Notes under the pieces: generated by a model
The model's input: the letters and a program-made list of their open reading frames with translations, nothing else
Told to the model about the DNA's origin: nothing
Database searches by the model: none
In this document: one piece after another, positions 46,201-55,915 of the stretch
Layout of the letters: the number at the start of each line of letters is the position of its first letter
How positions within the stretch are numbered: position 1 is the stretch's first letter
Source of the DNA: Pseudomonas palleroniana
GTDB lineage: Bacteria > Pseudomonadota > Gammaproteobacteria > Pseudomonadales > Pseudomonadaceae
DNA: 64,000 nucleotides
Reading direction: 5' to 3'
Assembly (NCBI RefSeq): GCF_003031675.1
Contig: NZ_PYWX01000001.1
Span: 30,191 to 94,190, forward strand
Program-made: the position numbers and the translations under genes

Positions 46201-49200
46201 CCGAGACCGTCAGTGTGCGCCTGGATGCCGAGCACACGCTTCAATTGCTGCAACAGGCCCCGAGCGCCTACCGCACCCAGGTCAACGACCTGTTGCTGAC
46301 CGCCCTGGCCCGCGTGCTGTGCCGCTGGAGCGGCCACGCCTCGGCGCTGATCCAGCTGGAGGGCCACGGCCGCGAAAGCCTGTTCGATGAGATCGACCTG
46401 ACCCGCAGTGTCGGTTGGTTCACCAGTGCCTATCCGTTGCGCCTGACGCCACTTGAGGAGCCGGGTGCTTCAATCAAGGCCATCAAAGAGCAACTGCGCG
46501 GTGTGCCGCACAAAGGTCTGGGTTACGGCGTGCTGCGCTACCTGGCGGACGACCTGTGCAAGCAGGCCATGGCTGCGCTGCCGAGCGCCGAGATCACCTT
46601 CAACTACCTCGGCCAGTTCGACCAGAGCTTTGGTGCCGATGCACTGTTCCACCCGCTGGACGAGTCGGCAGGTGTTGCCCATGACCCGGACGCGCCGCTG
46701 CCCAACCTGTTGAGCGTCGACAGCCAGGTGTATGGTGGGGAACTGGTGCTGCGCTGGACCTTCAGCCGCGAGCGTCACGACCGCCAGACCATCCGCGAAT
46801 TGGCCGAAGGCTACCTGGCCGAATTGCAAAGCCTGATCGCGCACTGCCTCAAGGACGATGCCGGCGGCCTCACGCCGTCCGACTTCCCCCTGGCACACCT
46901 GACCCAGGCGCAACTGGATGGCTTGCCGGTGCCGGCCAACGCCATCGAGGATGTCTACCCGCTGACGCCGATGCAGGAGGGCCTGTTGCTGCACACCCTG
47001 CTGGAGCCGGGCACCGGTCTCTACTACATGCAGGACCGCTACCGTATCAACAGCGCGCTGGACCCGCAGCGTTTTGCCCAGGCCTGGCAGGCGGTGATCG
47101 CCCGTCACGAAGCCTTGCGTGCGTCGTTCTGCTGGAATGTCGGCGAAGACATGCTGCAAGTGATCCACAAGCCGGGCAGCACACCGATTGAATACCTGGA
47201 CTGGAGCCACGATGCCGAAGAGCAACAGGAGCCGCGCCTGCAAGCCTTGCTCAAGGCCGAACGCGAAGCCGGTTTCGATCTGCTCAACCAGGCGCCGTTC
47301 CACCTGCGCCTGATCCGCGTGGGTGAGGCGCGCTACTGGTTCATGATGAGCAACCATCACATCCTCATCGATGCCTGGTGCCGTTCGCTGTTGATGAATG
47401 ACTTCTTCGAGATCTATACGGCCTTGGGCGAGCACCGCGACGCGCAACTGGCGACGCCACCGCGCTACCGCGACTACATTGCCTGGCTGCAACGCCAGAA
47501 TCTCAATGAGGCGCGCCAGTGGTGGCAACAGAATCTGCAGGGGTTCGAACGCACCACGCCGATCCCCAGCGACCGCCCCTTCCTGCGTGAACACGCGGGC
47601 CACAGCGGCGGCATGGTGGTCGGCGATTGCTACACCCGCCTGGAGACTCGCGACGGCGCGCAATTGCGCGAACTGGCCCAGGCCCACCAACTCACCGTCA
47701 ATACCTTCGCCCAGGCGGCATGGGCCTTGGTGTTGCGGCGCCTGAGCGGCGAGCGTGACGTGCTGTTCGGCGTCACCGTGGCCGGCCGCCCGGTGGATAT
47801 GCCGCAGATGCAACGCACCGTCGGCCTGTTCATCAACAGCATCGCGTTGCGCGTGAAACTGCCCGAGGACGACCAGCCTTGCAGCGTGCGCCAGTGGTTG
47901 AGCGGCCTGCTCGACAGCAACATGCAACTGCGTGAGTACGAGTACTTGCCGCTGGTGACGATCCAGGAATACAGCGAGCTGCCCAAGGGCCAGCCGCTGT
48001 TCGACAGCCTGTTCGTGTTCGAAAACGCCCCGGTGGAAGTCTCGGTGCTCGATCATGCGCAAAGCCTGAACGCCACGTCGGACTCCGGTCGCACCCACAC
48101 CAACTTCCCGCTGACCGCTGTGTGCTACCCCGGCGATGACCTCGGTTTGCACCTGTCCTATGACCAGCGTTATTTCGATGAAACCACCGTGCAAGGCATG
48201 CTCGGCGAGTTCAAGCGCCTGCTGCTGGCGCTGGTGCAGGGCTTCCATGGCGACATGGCCGAGTTGCCCCTGATCGGCGCGCAAGAGCGCGAGTTCCTGG
48301 TGGAAGGCTGCAACCAGAGCGAGCAGGCTTACCCGCTGGAGCGCAGCTATATCGAACTGTTTGAAGAACAGGTGGCTGCTTATCCCCAACGCATTGTCGC
48401 CAGTTGCCTGGCGCAGCGCTGGACCTATGCCGAGTTGAACCGTCGCGGCAATGGCTTGGGGCACGCGCTGATCGCGGCGGGTGTCGGCCTGGATCAACCG
48501 GTGGCGTTGCTGGCCGAACGCAGCCTCGACCTGCTGGGCATGATCATCGGCAGCTTCAAGGCCGGTGCCGGTTACCTGCCGCTGGACCCCGGGCTGCCGG
48601 GCCAGCGTCTGCGCAGCATTATCGACTTGAGCCGCACACCGCTGCTGGTGTGCACCGAGGCGTGTCGCGAACTGGCCATCGAACTGCTGGAGGGCACCGA
48701 TTGCGCGTTGCTGGTATGGGAGGACGTACCGGGCCGTGGAGAAAACCCAGGCGTCTACAGCGGCCCGGACAACCTCGCGTATGTGATCTACACCTCAGGT
48801 TCCACAGGCCTGCCCAAAGGCGTGATGGTCGAACAGCGCGGCATGCTCAATAACCAGTTGAGCAAGGTGCCGTACCTGCAACTGAGTGAGGCGGACGTGA
48901 TCGCCCAGACTGCCTCGCAAAGCTTTGATATTTCCGTGTGGCAGTTCCTCACCGCGCCGCTTTTTGGCGCACGGGTGGACATCGTGCCGAACGCGCTGGC
49001 CCATGATCCGCAAGGTTTGCTGGAGCATGTCCAGGCGCAAGGCATCACGGTGTTGGAGAGCGTGCCGTCACTGATCCAGGGCATGCTCGCCCAGGATCGC
49101 ATCAGCCTCGACGGCCTGCGCTGGATGCTGCCGACCGGCGAAGCGATGCCACCGGAGCTCGCGCACCAGTGGTTGCAGCGTTATCCCGAGATTGCGCTGG

Positions 49201-50168
49201 TGAACGCCTATGGCCCGGCGGAGTGTTCGGATGACGTAGCGTTTTTCCGCGTCGACCTGGCGTCGACCCGTGGCACCTATCTACCGATAGGCACGCCGAC
49301 CGACAACAATCGTTTGTACCTGCTGGATGGTGCACTGGAGTTGGTGCCGCAGGGCGCGGTCGGTGAGTTGTGCGTGGCGGGTACGGGGGTCGGGCGCGGT
49401 TATGTCAGCGATCCGCTGCGTACGGCCCCGGTATTTGTGCCGAACCCGTTCGGCGCACCGGGCGAGCGGCTGTACCGCACCGGCGACCTGGCGCGCCGTC
49501 GCAGTGACGGTGTGCTGGAGTACGTCGGGCGTATCGACCATCAAGTGAAAATTCGCGGCTACCGCATCGAACTGGGTGAAATCGAAGCCCGCCTGCATGA
49601 GCAACCCGAAGTGCGCGACGCGGCCGTCGGCGTGCAGGAGGGCGTCAACGGCAAGCATCTGGTCGGCTATCTGGTGGCGGCTGACGAAAGCCTCAACCCC
49701 AGCGAACGCTTGGACCGCATCAAGCAGCGCCTGCGCGCCGAACTGCCGGAATACATGGTGCCGCTGCACTGGCTCTGGCTCGACCGCCTGCCGCTCAACG
49801 CCAACGGTAAACTCGACCGCAAGGCCCTGCCGGCGCTGGACATCGGCCAGTTGCACAGCCAGGACTACCTGGCACCGCGCAACGCACTGGAAACGACCCT
49901 GGCCGGGATTTGGGCCGAGGTCCTCAAGGTTGAGCGGGTGGGGGTGCAGGACAACTTCTTCGAACTGGGCGGGCATTCATTGCTGGCCACGCAGATTGCC
50001 TCGCGGGTGCAGAAGACCTTGCAGCGCGATGTGCCGCTGCGGGCGATGTTCGAGTGCAGCACGGTGGCGGAGTTGGCTGAGTATATCGACGGGTTGGCGG
50101 CCAATGAGATCAGTGCCGAGAAGGTGGATCGGTTGAGTGATCTGATGGCAGAGTTGGAGGGGCTTTAA
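37281..50168 (+). CDS. pvdL: PvdL, pyoverdine chromophore peptide synthetase
   Basis: Four-module synthetase of 4295 residues that starts pyoverdine assembly, building acyl-L-Glu-D-Tyr-L-Dab. Domains by eye: fatty acyl-AMP ligase (1-560, [11 protein letters not shown] near 168) and carrier T1 (Ser610); C1 (HHIIADG near 800), A1 and T2 (Ser1647), expected Glu; C2 (HHIVTEG near 1840), A2, T3 (LGGDS, Ser2712) and epimerase ([10 protein letters not shown] near 2887), expected D-Tyr; C3 (NHHILIDAW near 3360), A3 and T4 (Ser4233), no thioesterase. The A3 pocket reads D-I-W-E-L-T-A-D-D by alignment to GrsA, the diaminobutyrate code. Glu and Tyr are assigned from family knowledge. The chain passes to another synthetase outside the window. 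Confidence 0.97.
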   Translation: MMDAFELPRTLVQSLQRRAAQTPDQVALRFLAESAEHNVVLSYRDLDQRARTIAAALQANAALGERAVLLFPSGPDYVAAFFGCLYAGVIAVPAYPPESTRRHHQERLLSIIKDAEPRLLLTIASLADGLARIENAPPVLSVDNLDSAVADGWIEPELQADDIAFLQYTSGSTALPKGVQVSHGNLVANEVLIRRGFGIDLNPDDVIVSWLPLYHDMGLIGGLLQPIFSGVPCVLMAPAYFLGRPLRWLEAISEYGGTISGGPDFAYRLCSERVSESALERLDLSRWRVAYSGSEPIRLDTLERFAEKFAACGFSSNHFFASYGLAEATLFVAGGTRGQGIPAMRMDEQALAANRAEPGHGSAIMSCGTSQPEHAVLIADPHTLKALADNHVGELWATGPSIAHGYWRNPEATAKTFVQQAGRTWLRTGDLGFIRDGEVYITGRLKDLLIVRGHNLYPQDIEQTLEREVQGIRKGRVAAFAVQHQGLEGIGIAAEISRSVQKILAPEALIKAIRQAVAEACQEAPSVVLLLNPGALPKTSSGKLQRAACALRHADGSLDSYAQFPEVQAKASDAALESPLQQQIAAIWCEQLQVDTVAADDHFFLLGGNSITATQVVARLREALGLELNLRLLFEAPTLSAFAADVAQLQQDGGVAQGAIHPLSRQDELPQSLAQNRLWITWQLDPHSSAYTIPGGLRLRGELDEDAVRSSFAQLVQRHEALRTRFYERDGQAFQRVDKSPEFDLQRIDLSDLPVAERESRAEQIREDLACAPFDLEKGPLLRVTLVRLDDEDHHLLVTLHHIIADGWSLNILIDEFSRLYAAATQGQPLELPPLALQYADYGSWQRQWLAEGEGRRQLAYWRAQLGEEHPALSLATDHPRSAQQRHSALRHSVRLSAGLSEAIRQTAQAHESTPFMLLLAAFQSLLHRYSGQRDIRIGVPNANRPRQETQGLIGFFINTLVLRAELEGRLPFDQLLAATRDTVLGAQAHQDLPFEQLLEAFPQAREQGLFQVMFNHQQRDLSALRRLPGMLADELPWHSREAKFDLQLHSEEDRNGRLSLSFDYADELFESRTVQRLAEHFINLLHAVCEQPQQAIGELTLMHTNEQAPWSEAPCAPATRWLPELFSQQASDNTALVWQDGSLSFAQLHNQANRLAHYLRDKGVGPDVCVAIAAERSPQLLIGLLAIIKAGGASVPLDPDYPAERLAYMLNDSGVELLLTQTALLERLPAADGVCVIAMDSLHLDSWPSQAPGLHLNGDNLAYVIYTSGSTGQPKGVGNTHAALAERLQWMQATYCLDETDVLMQKAPISFDVSVWECFWPLITGCRLVLAGPCEHRDPQRIAQLVQEHGVTTLHFVPALLQLFIDEPLARECTSLRRVFSGGEALPAELRNRVLTQLPAVELHNRYGPTETAINVTHWHCHVADGERSPIGRPLGNVICRVLDEQFNAVPLGVPGELCIGGIGLARGYLGRAGLTAERFVADQHGTRLYRTGDRARWSADGVLEYLGRLDQQVKLRGFRVEPEEIEARLLAQEGIAQAVVLVREAKLIGYYTAPAGLDEQAVKTALAAELPEYMVPALLMRLDALPLSPSGKVDRRALPEPVWQLREHIEPETPLQQQIAAIWREVLGLPRVGLRDDFFALGGHSLLATQIISRTRQACDVELPLRTLFEASELGAFAEQVGLIQAAGHRNQQAPIARVDRSVPVPLSYSQQRMWFLWQMEPDSPAYNVGGMARLRGVLDVGRFEAALQALIMRHETLRTTFPSVDGVAYQKVSRQTGLRMDWRDFSALAPADCQQRLQHLAEHEAHTPFNLETGPLLRACLVKAGEQEHYLVLTLHHIVTEGWAMDIFARELSALYEAFIDERDSPLAPLPVQYLDYSVWQRQWLESGERQRQLDYWTAQLGHEHPLLELPADRPRPPVQSHQGELYRFDLSDALAARVRAFNAERGLTLFMTMTATLAVLLYRYSGQTDLRIGAPVANRIRPESEGLIGAFLNTQVLRCQLDGQMRVGELFEQVRHTVIEGQSHQDLPFDHLVEALQPTRSAAYNPLFQVMCNVQRWEFQQSRQLAGMTVEYLANDARATKFDLNLEVTDLDQRLGCCLTYSTDLFDEPRIARMAEHWRNLLEALIGDPQQRLSELPLLSAAEQRALQHSLGVAAGEHRLDQCLHTLFSQQAAKRGDAPALTFAEVTLSYRELDERANRLAWMLRERGVGPQVRVGLALPRSLEMVIGLLAILKAGGAYVPLDPEYPLDRLHYMIEDSGIGLLLSDAAMFEALGELPATLACWCLEEDLPVLANYPATEPPLLNLPQHQAYLIYTSGSTGKPKGVVVCHGEIAMHCQAVIERFGMRADDCELHFYSINFDAATERLLVPLLSGAQVVLRAQGQWDAEEICALIRTHRINILGFTPSYGSQLAQWLATQQQTLPVRMCITGGEALTGEHLQRIRAAFQPQVFFNAYGPTETVVMPLASLAPQQLEAGAGSVPIGSIIGDRLAYILDADLALVPQGATGELYVGGAGLALGYHQRAGMTAERFVADPFAGRGGRLYRTGDLVRQRADGEVEYLGRIDHQVKVRGFRIELGEIETRLLEHEAVREAVVLALDSPSGKQLVAYLASDAEHASLRDALKAHLKAQLPDYMVPAHLIVLDSMPLTANGKLDRRALPQPDPEANRQQYVAPRSELEQTLAAIWCAVLNVQQVGLDDNFFELGGDSILSIQVVSRARQAGIHFSPRDLFQHQTVRTLAAIATRSQQVKAEQGVLTGSSGLTPIQHWFFDTDIPNRQHWNQALLLAPQQLLDPHRLEQALLAVLEHHDALRLSFTERDAQWHAEHLAVPEGGVLMQAHVRDRDQCTALFTDTQRSLDLAHGPLLRALLVDGPQGQQRLLIAIHHLVVDGVSWRVVLEDLQTVYRQLSDGQSVSLPAKTSALRDWAARLQAYAGSESLREELGTWQARLAGPEVALPVDRAHGSLRNRDAETVSVRLDAEHTLQLLQQAPSAYRTQVNDLLLTALARVLCRWSGHASALIQLEGHGRESLFDEIDLTRSVGWFTSAYPLRLTPLEEPGASIKAIKEQLRGVPHKGLGYGVLRYLADDLCKQAMAALPSAEITFNYLGQFDQSFGADALFHPLDESAGVAHDPDAPLPNLLSVDSQVYGGELVLRWTFSRERHDRQTIRELAEGYLAELQSLIAHCLKDDAGGLTPSDFPLAHLTQAQLDGLPVPANAIEDVYPLTPMQEGLLLHTLLEPGTGLYYMQDRYRINSALDPQRFAQAWQAVIARHEALRASFCWNVGEDMLQVIHKPGSTPIEYLDWSHDAEEQQEPRLQALLKAEREAGFDLLNQAPFHLRLIRVGEARYWFMMSNHHILIDAWCRSLLMNDFFEIYTALGEHRDAQLATPPRYRDYIAWLQRQNLNEARQWWQQNLQGFERTTPIPSDRPFLREHAGHSGGMVVGDCYTRLETRDGAQLRELAQAHQLTVNTFAQAAWALVLRRLSGERDVLFGVTVAGRPVDMPQMQRTVGLFINSIALRVKLPEDDQPCSVRQWLSGLLDSNMQLREYEYLPLVTIQEYSELPKGQPLFDSLFVFENAPVEVSVLDHAQSLNATSDSGRTHTNFPLTAVCYPGDDLGLHLSYDQRYFDETTVQGMLGEFKRLLLALVQGFHGDMAELPLIGAQEREFLVEGCNQSEQAYPLERSYIELFEEQVAAYPQRIVASCLAQRWTYAELNRRGNGLGHALIAAGVGLDQPVALLAERSLDLLGMIIGSFKAGAGYLPLDPGLPGQRLRSIIDLSRTPLLVCTEACRELAIELLEGTDCALLVWEDVPGRGENPGVYSGPDNLAYVIYTSGSTGLPKGVMVEQRGMLNNQLSKVPYLQLSEADVIAQTASQSFDISVWQFLTAPLFGARVDIVPNALAHDPQGLLEHVQAQGITVLESVPSLIQGMLAQDRISLDGLRWMLPTGEAMPPELAHQWLQRYPEIALVNAYGPAECSDDVAFFRVDLASTRGTYLPIGTPTDNNRLYLLDGALELVPQGAVGELCVAGTGVGRGYVSDPLRTAPVFVPNPFGAPGERLYRTGDLARRRSDGVLEYVGRIDHQVKIRGYRIELGEIEARLHEQPEVRDAAVGVQEGVNGKHLVGYLVAADESLNPSERLDRIKQRLRAELPEYMVPLHWLWLDRLPLNANGKLDRKALPALDIGQLHSQDYLAPRNALETTLAGIWAEVLKVERVGVQDNFFELGGHSLLATQIASRVQKTLQRDVPLRAMFECSTVAELAEYIDGLAANEISAEKVDRLSDLMAELEGL

Positions 50169-50175
50169 TCTTCAT

Positions 50176-50280
50176 CGCCTGGACTGACGCCATCGGGGGC
50201 AAGCCCCCTCCCACATTTTGAAGGTATTCACAACTCAAAGTGTGGGAGGGGGCTTGCCCCCGATGGCGTCAGTCCAGGCG
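50176..50280. repeat. REPIN with perfect 40-base arms after pvdL
   Basis: The left arm (50176-50215, starting CGCCTGGACTGACGCCATCG) and the right arm (50241-50280, ending TGGCGTCAGTCCAGGCG) are exact reverse complements, with a 25-base spacer. It fills the gap between pvdL and the convergent dsbG and could end both transcripts. Perfect arms of this length suggest recent formation or gene conversion. Confidence 0.92.
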
Positions 50281-50284
50281 CCGC

Positions 50285-51046
50285 CTATTTGGGCCCCATG
50301 ATCTTCACCAATTTCTCCGGCGAAGGCGCGCCCTGCTGTTGCTGCAACCCACCCTTGTCGTCCAGATAGAAAATCGCCGGCGTCGCCGATAACTCCAGCT
50401 CATCCATTAACTTCATGTTTGAGTCGAGCTTGGCCTCGATCGCCGCCGGGATCTTGTCCAGCGCCTGCAACTTGCTGCCCTTGCCGGCGGCTTCGTGTTC
50501 TTCCAGGGCTTTTTGCGGGTCTTTGGCGGCGAACAGGGCGGCCGACTTGCCGGGGCTGTCTTCGCGGATGATGCCGACCATGATGTGGCGCAGTTGCACC
50601 TTGCCGGCTTTTACCCACGGGCGGGCCTGTTCCCAGAACATGTTGCAGTAGGGGCAGTTGGGATCACTGAACAGGTAGACGATACGCGGCGCGTTTTTAT
50701 CGCCGTCCTGAATCCAGTTGCTGTGTTCCATCTTGGCCCAGACTTCCTTGGCCATCGGCGCGTATACGAGTTTTTCCAGGGGCGCGCTGCTCAGGTCGTT
50801 GCCTTGGGCGTCGTACAGGTTGCCGGCGAGCACGCTTTTGCCGTCGGCGGTCAGGTACAGCGCCATGCCGCGGTTCTGGTATTGCGCGGCGTAGCCGGTG
50901 AGCCCGCTGGGGGCGTCGAACTTGCCGAGGATCTTGGCGCCCTTGGCTTCGATCTGTTTGATCGGCGCCGGCCAGTCTTCGGCCTGGGCCAGGGTAGCGG
51001 CCAGGGTCAATGGCAGCAGGGTCAGCAGGTGGCGGAGGCTTGGCAT
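50285..51046 (-). CDS. dsbG: DsbG-type periplasmic disulfide isomerase
   Basis: Secreted thioredoxin-fold protein of 253 residues. The signal peptide (LLTLLPLTLAATLAQA) leads to an N-terminal dimerisation domain and a C-terminal catalytic domain with active site CPYC (FSDPNCPYCNMFWEQ) and cis-Pro loop SATPAI. The DsbC/DsbG family reshuffles wrong disulfides or protects single cysteines from oxidation. It overlaps the upstream dsbE-like gene by 25 bases, and the dsbD reductase that would recharge it is in the same operon. The order matches the copper-responsive dsbDEG operon (PA2478-2476) of P. aeruginosa. Confidence 0.92.
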   Translation of the reverse strand: MPSLRHLLTLLPLTLAATLAQAEDWPAPIKQIEAKGAKILGKFDAPSGLTGYAAQYQNRGMALYLTADGKSVLAGNLYDAQGNDLSSAPLEKLVYAPMAKEVWAKMEHSNWIQDGDKNAPRIVYLFSDPNCPYCNMFWEQARPWVKAGKVQLRHIMVGIIREDSPGKSAALFAAKDPQKALEEHEAAGKGSKLQALDKIPAAIEAKLDSNMKLMDELELSATPAIFYLDDKGGLQQQQGAPSPEKLVKIMGPK

Positions 51047-51873
51047 GTCGGTTTCCTTGTGGCGGCAGGGGCTGAGTCGAAGGGTTCCATGGCGCGGGCC
51101 AGGCTGGCCTGGGACAGCTCGCCCAGGTGGCTGTTGATCAGCCGTCCATCGGCTTGATAAAACAGGGTGGTCGGCAACGCCATGGAGCCCACGGCCTGGC
51201 CGAGGCGGCCACTGGCGTCAAACAACACGTTGTCGAGGGTCAGGCCCTGGGTGGCGAGGAAAGTGCTGACGCTTTGCATGCTTTCGGCCTGGTTGACGAA
51301 AAGAAAGGTCACGTCGGGCCGTTGGTGTTGGGCGCGTTCCAGCACCGGCATTTCGCGGCGGCACGGCGGGCACCAGGTGGCCCATAGGTTGATCACCAGC
51401 GGGCCGCCTTTGTAATCAGCCAGTTGCACCACATCGCCATTGGCATTGCGCAAGGTGATGTCCGGCAACTGCGCGCCTTTGTCGTACAGGCTCAAGGACA
51501 TACTGCCCATGCCCCAGAACACCAGCCCGGTGATAACCCCGGCGCTCAGTGGTTTACGCAGGGGCGGGCGACGCCAACCGTAGGCCAGCGCGCCGAGCAC
51601 CAGCGCGATCACGCCGGGCCAGGCGAGAAAGCCGCCATCGCGCAGGTCGACCATCTGCAACCAGTCGTTGCGGTACTCGTTCCAGTACATCAGCACAAAG
51701 CTGGCGCGTGCCACCAGCATGCCCAGCAGGAACAGGCTGAACAGCACGGATTCCGGGTTTTCCCCGCCACGCTTGGCCACGCGCCAACCCACCAAAGTGG
51801 CGAGAATCAGCGCGCTGATCAACAGGATGTGATTCAGGGCAATGGCGAAGGTGCCGATGGTCAGGGTCAGCAT
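51022..51873 (-). CDS. dsbE: TlpA-like thiol reductase with Lgt-like membrane domain
   Basis: Membrane-bound thioredoxin-like protein, 283 residues from ATG 51873 (overlapping the dsbD stop as TGATG). The first 135 residues hold about four membrane segments whose sequence (HILLISALILATLVGWRVAK, GGFLAWPGVIALVLGALAYG) resembles the N-terminal part of prolipoprotein diacylglyceryl transferase. The C-terminal half is a TlpA/DsbE domain with WCPPC (INLWATWCPPCRREMPVLE) and a cis-Pro region (SMALPTTLFYQ). DsbE/CcmG proteins normally have a single anchor, so this is an unusual fusion. It probably passes electrons from DsbD to a periplasmic target. Named dsbE after the P. aeruginosa operon. Confidence 0.85.
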   Translation of the reverse strand: MLTLTIGTFAIALNHILLISALILATLVGWRVAKRGGENPESVLFSLFLLGMLVARASFVLMYWNEYRNDWLQMVDLRDGGFLAWPGVIALVLGALAYGWRRPPLRKPLSAGVITGLVFWGMGSMSLSLYDKGAQLPDITLRNANGDVVQLADYKGGPLVINLWATWCPPCRREMPVLERAQHQRPDVTFLFVNQAESMQSVSTFLATQGLTLDNVLFDASGRLGQAVGSMALPTTLFYQADGRLINSHLGELSQASLARAMEPFDSAPAATRKPTCQASATC

Positions 51874-53603
51874 CAGAGCGCGTCCCGGGTGTGTGTCCAA
51901 CGTTGCAGGAAGCCGGCGGCATCCACTTCGCCGGTGATACGTTGGGCGCGGCGTTCTTCACCGTCCGGGCCGATCCACACGAAGCTGGGTGGCCCCGGCA
52001 CCTGGTAGCGGCCGAGCAGGGCGCGGCTGGCCGCGTTATCGGCAGTGACGTCCAGGCGCAGCAGGCGTACGTCTTTCAGGGCATCCATGACTTCGGGTTT
52101 GCCGAACACCTGTTTTTCCATGATCTTGCACGACACGCACCAGTCGGCGTAGTAGTCCACCAGCACCCATTGGCCTTGAGCCTTGGCGGCGTCGAGCTGG
52201 CTTTGCAGCACGGCCGGGTCGTTAATGGTCATGAACGCATCATGGCCAGTCGTTGCGGCGGCGGCACGCGAGCCGCTATAGACCTTCAGCGGTTGCCACA
52301 GGTCATCGCTGCCACCGGCCGCGCCGACCACCAGCACCGCGCCCCACAGGCCCAGCACCAGCGAGCCTGCACCCAATACCTTGGCGGCCAGCCCGTATTC
52401 GCGGGCCAATATCCAGCCGCAGTAGGCCATGACCAGCGCCAGTGCGCCCCACAGGCCGAGCCACAGGCTTTCGTTGATGACCGGGCGGATCATCAGCACG
52501 GCGGTGCCCAGGAACAGGAAGCCGAAGATGCCCTTGAGCACATTCATCCAGGTGCCTGGCTTGGGCAGGAAGCGGTTGCCCACCGTCACCAGCAGCAACA
52601 GCGGCACGCCGATGCCGATGCCCATGGCGAACAGAATCAGGCCACCGTGCAGCGCATTGCCGCTCTGGGCGATATACAGCAGGGCGCCGGCCAGCGGCGC
52701 GGTCATGCACGGCCCCACCAGCAGGCCGGACAGCGCACCGAGCATGCCCGCGCCCACCAGGCTGCCACCGCTTTGCTGGCGGCTGACGTTGTCCAGGCGG
52801 TCACGCAGGAAGGCCGGCAGTTGCAGCTCAAAGAAACCGAACATCGGCAGGGCGAGGATCACAAACAGCGCGGCAAAACTGCCCAGGATCCACGGGGTTT
52901 GCAGCAGCGCGGCAAGGTTGCCGCCGAGCAGCGCAGCCAACACGCCGAGCGCTGCATACACCAGGGCCATGCACACCACATAACTGCTGGCCAGGGCAAA
53001 ACCACGGCGCGGGCTGGCGCCGCTGCCGACGACCAGGCCGGCGAGGATCGGCAACATCGGCAACGAACACGGCGCAAACGCCAGCAGCAGGCCCAAGCCA
53101 AAGAACACCAGCAGGCTCCAACCCAGGCTGCGTTGTTGCAGGCCGCTGGCCAGGCTCTGGTCCTGTGCCTGGGTGGTGGCGGCAACGGCAGGGTTACCGC
53201 CCAGGTCCACGGTGATCGACTGCGGCGGATAGCACAGGCCGGCATCGGCACAGCCCTGCCAACCGAGTTTGACCTGGCCGGTGACACCCGCCGGGATCTT
53301 CACTTCCAGGCCTTGGCGATACACTTCCTGCTCGCCAAAAAACTCATCGCTATGGGCTTCACCCTGCGGCAGCGCGGGCTTGTCGGCCAGGCCGTCGAAC
53401 TTCATGCGCTGTTTGTACAGGTAATAACCGTCGGCAATCTGCCAATATAGCTGGGTCTCGCCAGTTTCCAGGCGCTCGGAGGTAAACGTGAAGGCTTTGC
53501 CCACCGGGAGGAAGTCGGGTTTGGTCTCGAAAGGATTACTGCCCGGCGCAGCCTGGGCGAACCCCGCGAACAACACCAGCAAAAAGGTAAACAGATGCCG
53601 CAT
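51873..53603 (-). CDS. dsbD: DsbD, transmembrane thiol:disulfide electron carrier
   Basis: Carries electrons from cytoplasmic thioredoxin across the inner membrane to periplasmic partners. It has 576 residues from ATG 53603 (AAGG seven bases upstream; TTG 53609 is an alternative). After the signal peptide, the alpha domain has the Cys pair in GCADAGLCYPP, the central beta domain has eight membrane segments with Cys in FAPCSLPMLPILAGL and GPCMTAPLAGAL, and the C-terminal gamma domain has WCVSCK. It heads the dsbD-dsbE-dsbG operon, which should keep the two downstream proteins reduced. Confidence 0.95.
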   Translation of the reverse strand: MRHLFTFLLVLFAGFAQAAPGSNPFETKPDFLPVGKAFTFTSERLETGETQLYWQIADGYYLYKQRMKFDGLADKPALPQGEAHSDEFFGEQEVYRQGLEVKIPAGVTGQVKLGWQGCADAGLCYPPQSITVDLGGNPAVAATTQAQDQSLASGLQQRSLGWSLLVFFGLGLLLAFAPCSLPMLPILAGLVVGSGASPRRGFALASSYVVCMALVYAALGVLAALLGGNLAALLQTPWILGSFAALFVILALPMFGFFELQLPAFLRDRLDNVSRQQSGGSLVGAGMLGALSGLLVGPCMTAPLAGALLYIAQSGNALHGGLILFAMGIGIGVPLLLLVTVGNRFLPKPGTWMNVLKGIFGFLFLGTAVLMIRPVINESLWLGLWGALALVMAYCGWILAREYGLAAKVLGAGSLVLGLWGAVLVVGAAGGSDDLWQPLKVYSGSRAAAATTGHDAFMTINDPAVLQSQLDAAKAQGQWVLVDYYADWCVSCKIMEKQVFGKPEVMDALKDVRLLRLDVTADNAASRALLGRYQVPGPPSFVWIGPDGEERRAQRITGEVDAAGFLQRWTHTRDAL

Positions 53604-53649
53604 GGTCAAGCCTTAGTTCGATGCAAGTGAGGCACACAATGTGTGGCGT

Positions 53650-53670
53650 TGATTAACCGATGATTAACCG
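53650..53670. promoter_or_regulatory. Direct-repeat operator between dsbD and dsbR
   Basis: TGATTAACCG-A-TGATTAACCG is a perfect tandem repeat with an 11-bp period in the 175-base divergent gap. Read on the - strand it is GTTAAT-N5-GTTAAT, the layout of OmpR-family boxes such as PmrA's CTTAAT-N5-CTTAAT. It lies 47 bases upstream of dsbD and is the likely binding site for DsbR. Confidence 0.75.
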
Positions 53671-53778
53671 GCGCTATTCTAGAGTGTAGGGAAAGTCTGA
53701 GCGCGCCTCTTTTCACGGCATAATCTGCGCTTAATCCGCCCAGACTTTAATCTCCCCATCTTTTATGAAGGGTTCAGC

Positions 53779-54471
53779 ATGCACGTACTGGTCTGTGAAG
53801 ACGACGAACTGATCGCCAGCGGTATCGTGGCCGGCCTGACCGCCCAGGGTTTCACCGTCGAGCGCGTCGCTTCGGCCGCGGCGGCGCGGGCGATGCTCAA
53901 GGCGGCGACGTTCGACATCATGGTGCTCGACCTCGGCCTGCCCGATGAAGACGGCCTCAAGCTGTTGCAGCAACAGCGCAGCCAGGGCCTGGAAATCCCG
54001 GTGCTGATCCTCACCGCGCGCGATTCGGTGACCAACCGCGTCGACGGCCTGCAAGCCGGCGCCGATGATTACCTGCTCAAGCCCTTCGACCTGCGCGAAC
54101 TCGCCGCCCGCCTGCAAACCCTGCTGCGGCGTGTGGCGGGGCGCAGCGTCAACCTGATCGAACATGGCCGGCTGGCGTATGACCCGAGCAGTCGCGAGAC
54201 CTTCCTGGGCGGCCAGCCGGTGGACCTGTCCCGTCGCGAACAGGCGCTGTTGCAAGCCTTGTTGCACAACAAGGGCCGCGTGCTCTCCAGCGAACAGCTC
54301 AAGGACAGCGTCTACGGCTTCAACGATGAACTGGAAAGCAACGCGTTGAACGTGCACATCCATCACCTGCGGCGCAAATTGGGTAACGGTATCGTCGAGA
54401 CCGTGCGCGGCCTGGGCTATCGCCTGGGCACGGCGGATGACGGCCCGGCGGCGGGAGACAACGCTTCGTGA
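53779..54471 (+). CDS. dsbR: DsbR, OmpR-family response regulator
   Basis: Response regulator of 230 residues. The receiver has the acidic residues in LVCEDDEL, phospho-Asp 51 (IMVLDLGLPDEDG), Thr in LILTARDS and Lys in YLLKPFDL. The winged-helix output domain (LSRREQALLQALLHNKGRVL, ESNALNVHIHHLRRKLG) ends in VRGLGYRLG. It is divergent from dsbD with a direct-repeat box between them and overlaps dsbS. The arrangement matches P. aeruginosa DsbRS (PA2479-2480), described as copper-responsive control of dsb genes, so that role is inferred here. Confidence 0.9.
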   Translation: MHVLVCEDDELIASGIVAGLTAQGFTVERVASAAAARAMLKAATFDIMVLDLGLPDEDGLKLLQQQRSQGLEIPVLILTARDSVTNRVDGLQAGADDYLLKPFDLRELAARLQTLLRRVAGRSVNLIEHGRLAYDPSSRETFLGGQPVDLSRREQALLQALLHNKGRVLSSEQLKDSVYGFNDELESNALNVHIHHLRRKLGNGIVETVRGLGYRLGTADDGPAAGDNAS

Positions 54472-55790
54472 TGAGCCTGCGCCTGCGACTGACGTTCAAG
54501 CTGGGCGCCGCTTTTGTGTTGATCTGGGCCTTGGCGGCCGCCTGGATGCTCAACGATCTGCGCAACCAGATGATGTTCTCTCTCGACCAACGCCTGGTGG
54601 CGTCGGCCCGCATGGTGGCGGGGCTGACCGAGCAGATGCCGGGCCTGGCCAGTGTGAGTGGCGGTGCACATTTGCGCACCGAACAACTGAATGTACCGGG
54701 CGGCATGGCTTGCCAGGTCAGCTCGTTGCGGGGCGAGATCCTCGCACGCAGCCATACCACCCCGGATGAAGGGCTGGAGTCGCGCCAGAGCGGCTTTCGC
54801 GACCAGGTCATCGACGGTGTGAGCTGGCGCAGTTTCACCCTGTCCCGTGGCGACCTGCTGATCACCACCGCCGACCGCCAGGTGGAGCGCGAGGCGTTGA
54901 ACCTGTCGATCCTGCTGGCGGCGTCCGTGCCGGTCGGTGTGGCCTTGCTGGGTTGCCTGTGCCTGCTGTGGCTGGGCATCGGCCAGAGCCTGGTGCCGCT
55001 CAATCGCATGCGTGATGCCTTGATGCGCCGCAGTGTCGACTCCCTTGAACCGCTGCAGATCCACCCGTTGCCCAGCGAACTCAAGCCGCTGCTCGACACC
55101 CAGAACCAACTGCTGCAACGCATTGCCAAGACCATCGAGCGCGAACGTCGCCTGACCGGCGACGCCGCCCATGAGCTGCGCAGCCCGCTCACGGCGATCA
55201 AGACCCACCTGCAGGTGGCGCGCATGACCGAAGGCGCGGCCCGCGACCAGTCCCTGGCCCATGCCGAGGAAGGCGCTGACCGCCTGCACCGTACCCTGGA
55301 GCAACTGCTGCTGTTGGCGCGGGTGGAGGGCAACCTGTCGTTCGATGACGGCATGCACTCCAGTGCCGAGGAAGTCGCACGCCTGGCGATCCAGGACGCC
55401 AATGCGGGCGACAACCGGCGTATCGACCTGATCCTGCCCGACAACCTCTCGGCCACCCCGGTTGAAATGCCGGTGGGCCTGGCGGTCGCGGCGCTGCGCA
55501 ACCTGCTGGACAACGCCCTGCGTCACACGCCTGCGGATACGCGGGTGGAACTGAGCGTGCTGACCGCGACCGATAACGTGATCTTCCGGGTGCGTGACCA
55601 TGGCAAACAGATCTCCAGCGAGGATCTGCAATACCTGACGCAACGTTTCTGGCGCAACGGCAACAGCGAGGGCTGCGGCCTGGGCCTGGCAATTGTGCAG
55701 GCCATCGTCCAGCGTTGTTCCTGCTCGTTGAAATTCGACAGCCGGCCGGACGGCCTGCGCGTAGATTTGGGGATGCCATTGCGGCGCTGA
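54471..55790 (+). CDS. dsbS: DsbS, sensor histidine kinase (likely copper-responsive)
   Basis: Membrane sensor kinase of 439 residues from ATG 54471; GTG 54468 is an equally possible start and has the better ribosome-site spacing. Two membrane helices (near 10-27 and 145-168) flank a periplasmic domain with one Cys in VPGGMACQVSS (residue 81, or 82 from the GTG). From memory, copper sensing by P. aeruginosa DsbS was ascribed to a periplasmic cysteine near this position. The cytoplasmic part has phospho-His 234 (GDAAHELRSPLTAIK) and an ATPase domain (NLLDNALRHTPAD, GCGLGLAIVQAIV). It follows dsbR with an overlap. Confidence 0.9.
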   Translation: MSLRLRLTFKLGAAFVLIWALAAAWMLNDLRNQMMFSLDQRLVASARMVAGLTEQMPGLASVSGGAHLRTEQLNVPGGMACQVSSLRGEILARSHTTPDEGLESRQSGFRDQVIDGVSWRSFTLSRGDLLITTADRQVEREALNLSILLAASVPVGVALLGCLCLLWLGIGQSLVPLNRMRDALMRRSVDSLEPLQIHPLPSELKPLLDTQNQLLQRIAKTIERERRLTGDAAHELRSPLTAIKTHLQVARMTEGAARDQSLAHAEEGADRLHRTLEQLLLLARVEGNLSFDDGMHSSAEEVARLAIQDANAGDNRRIDLILPDNLSATPVEMPVGLAVAALRNLLDNALRHTPADTRVELSVLTATDNVIFRVRDHGKQISSEDLQYLTQRFWRNGNSEGCGLGLAIVQAIVQRCSCSLKFDSRPDGLRVDLGMPLRR

Positions 55791-55816
55791 GCCGATCTTT
55801 TTCAAGTGCCAAATAG

Positions 55817-55864
55817 TTACCGCCTGCCTGAACCTGAGCGCTTCAGGATGGCGGTAATTTTTTT
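55817..55864 (+). terminator. Intrinsic terminator after dsbS
   Basis: TTACCGCC (55817-55824) pairs with GGCGGTAA (55850-55857), with an inner stem CCTGAA/TTCAGG, and is followed by seven T. It ends the dsbRS transcript before the amidase gene. Confidence 0.92.
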
Positions 55865-55915
55865 GTGCTCGAACGGGCTGAATGATTCGGCCTGTAGTGA
55901 AAAAGGACGGTCCTT

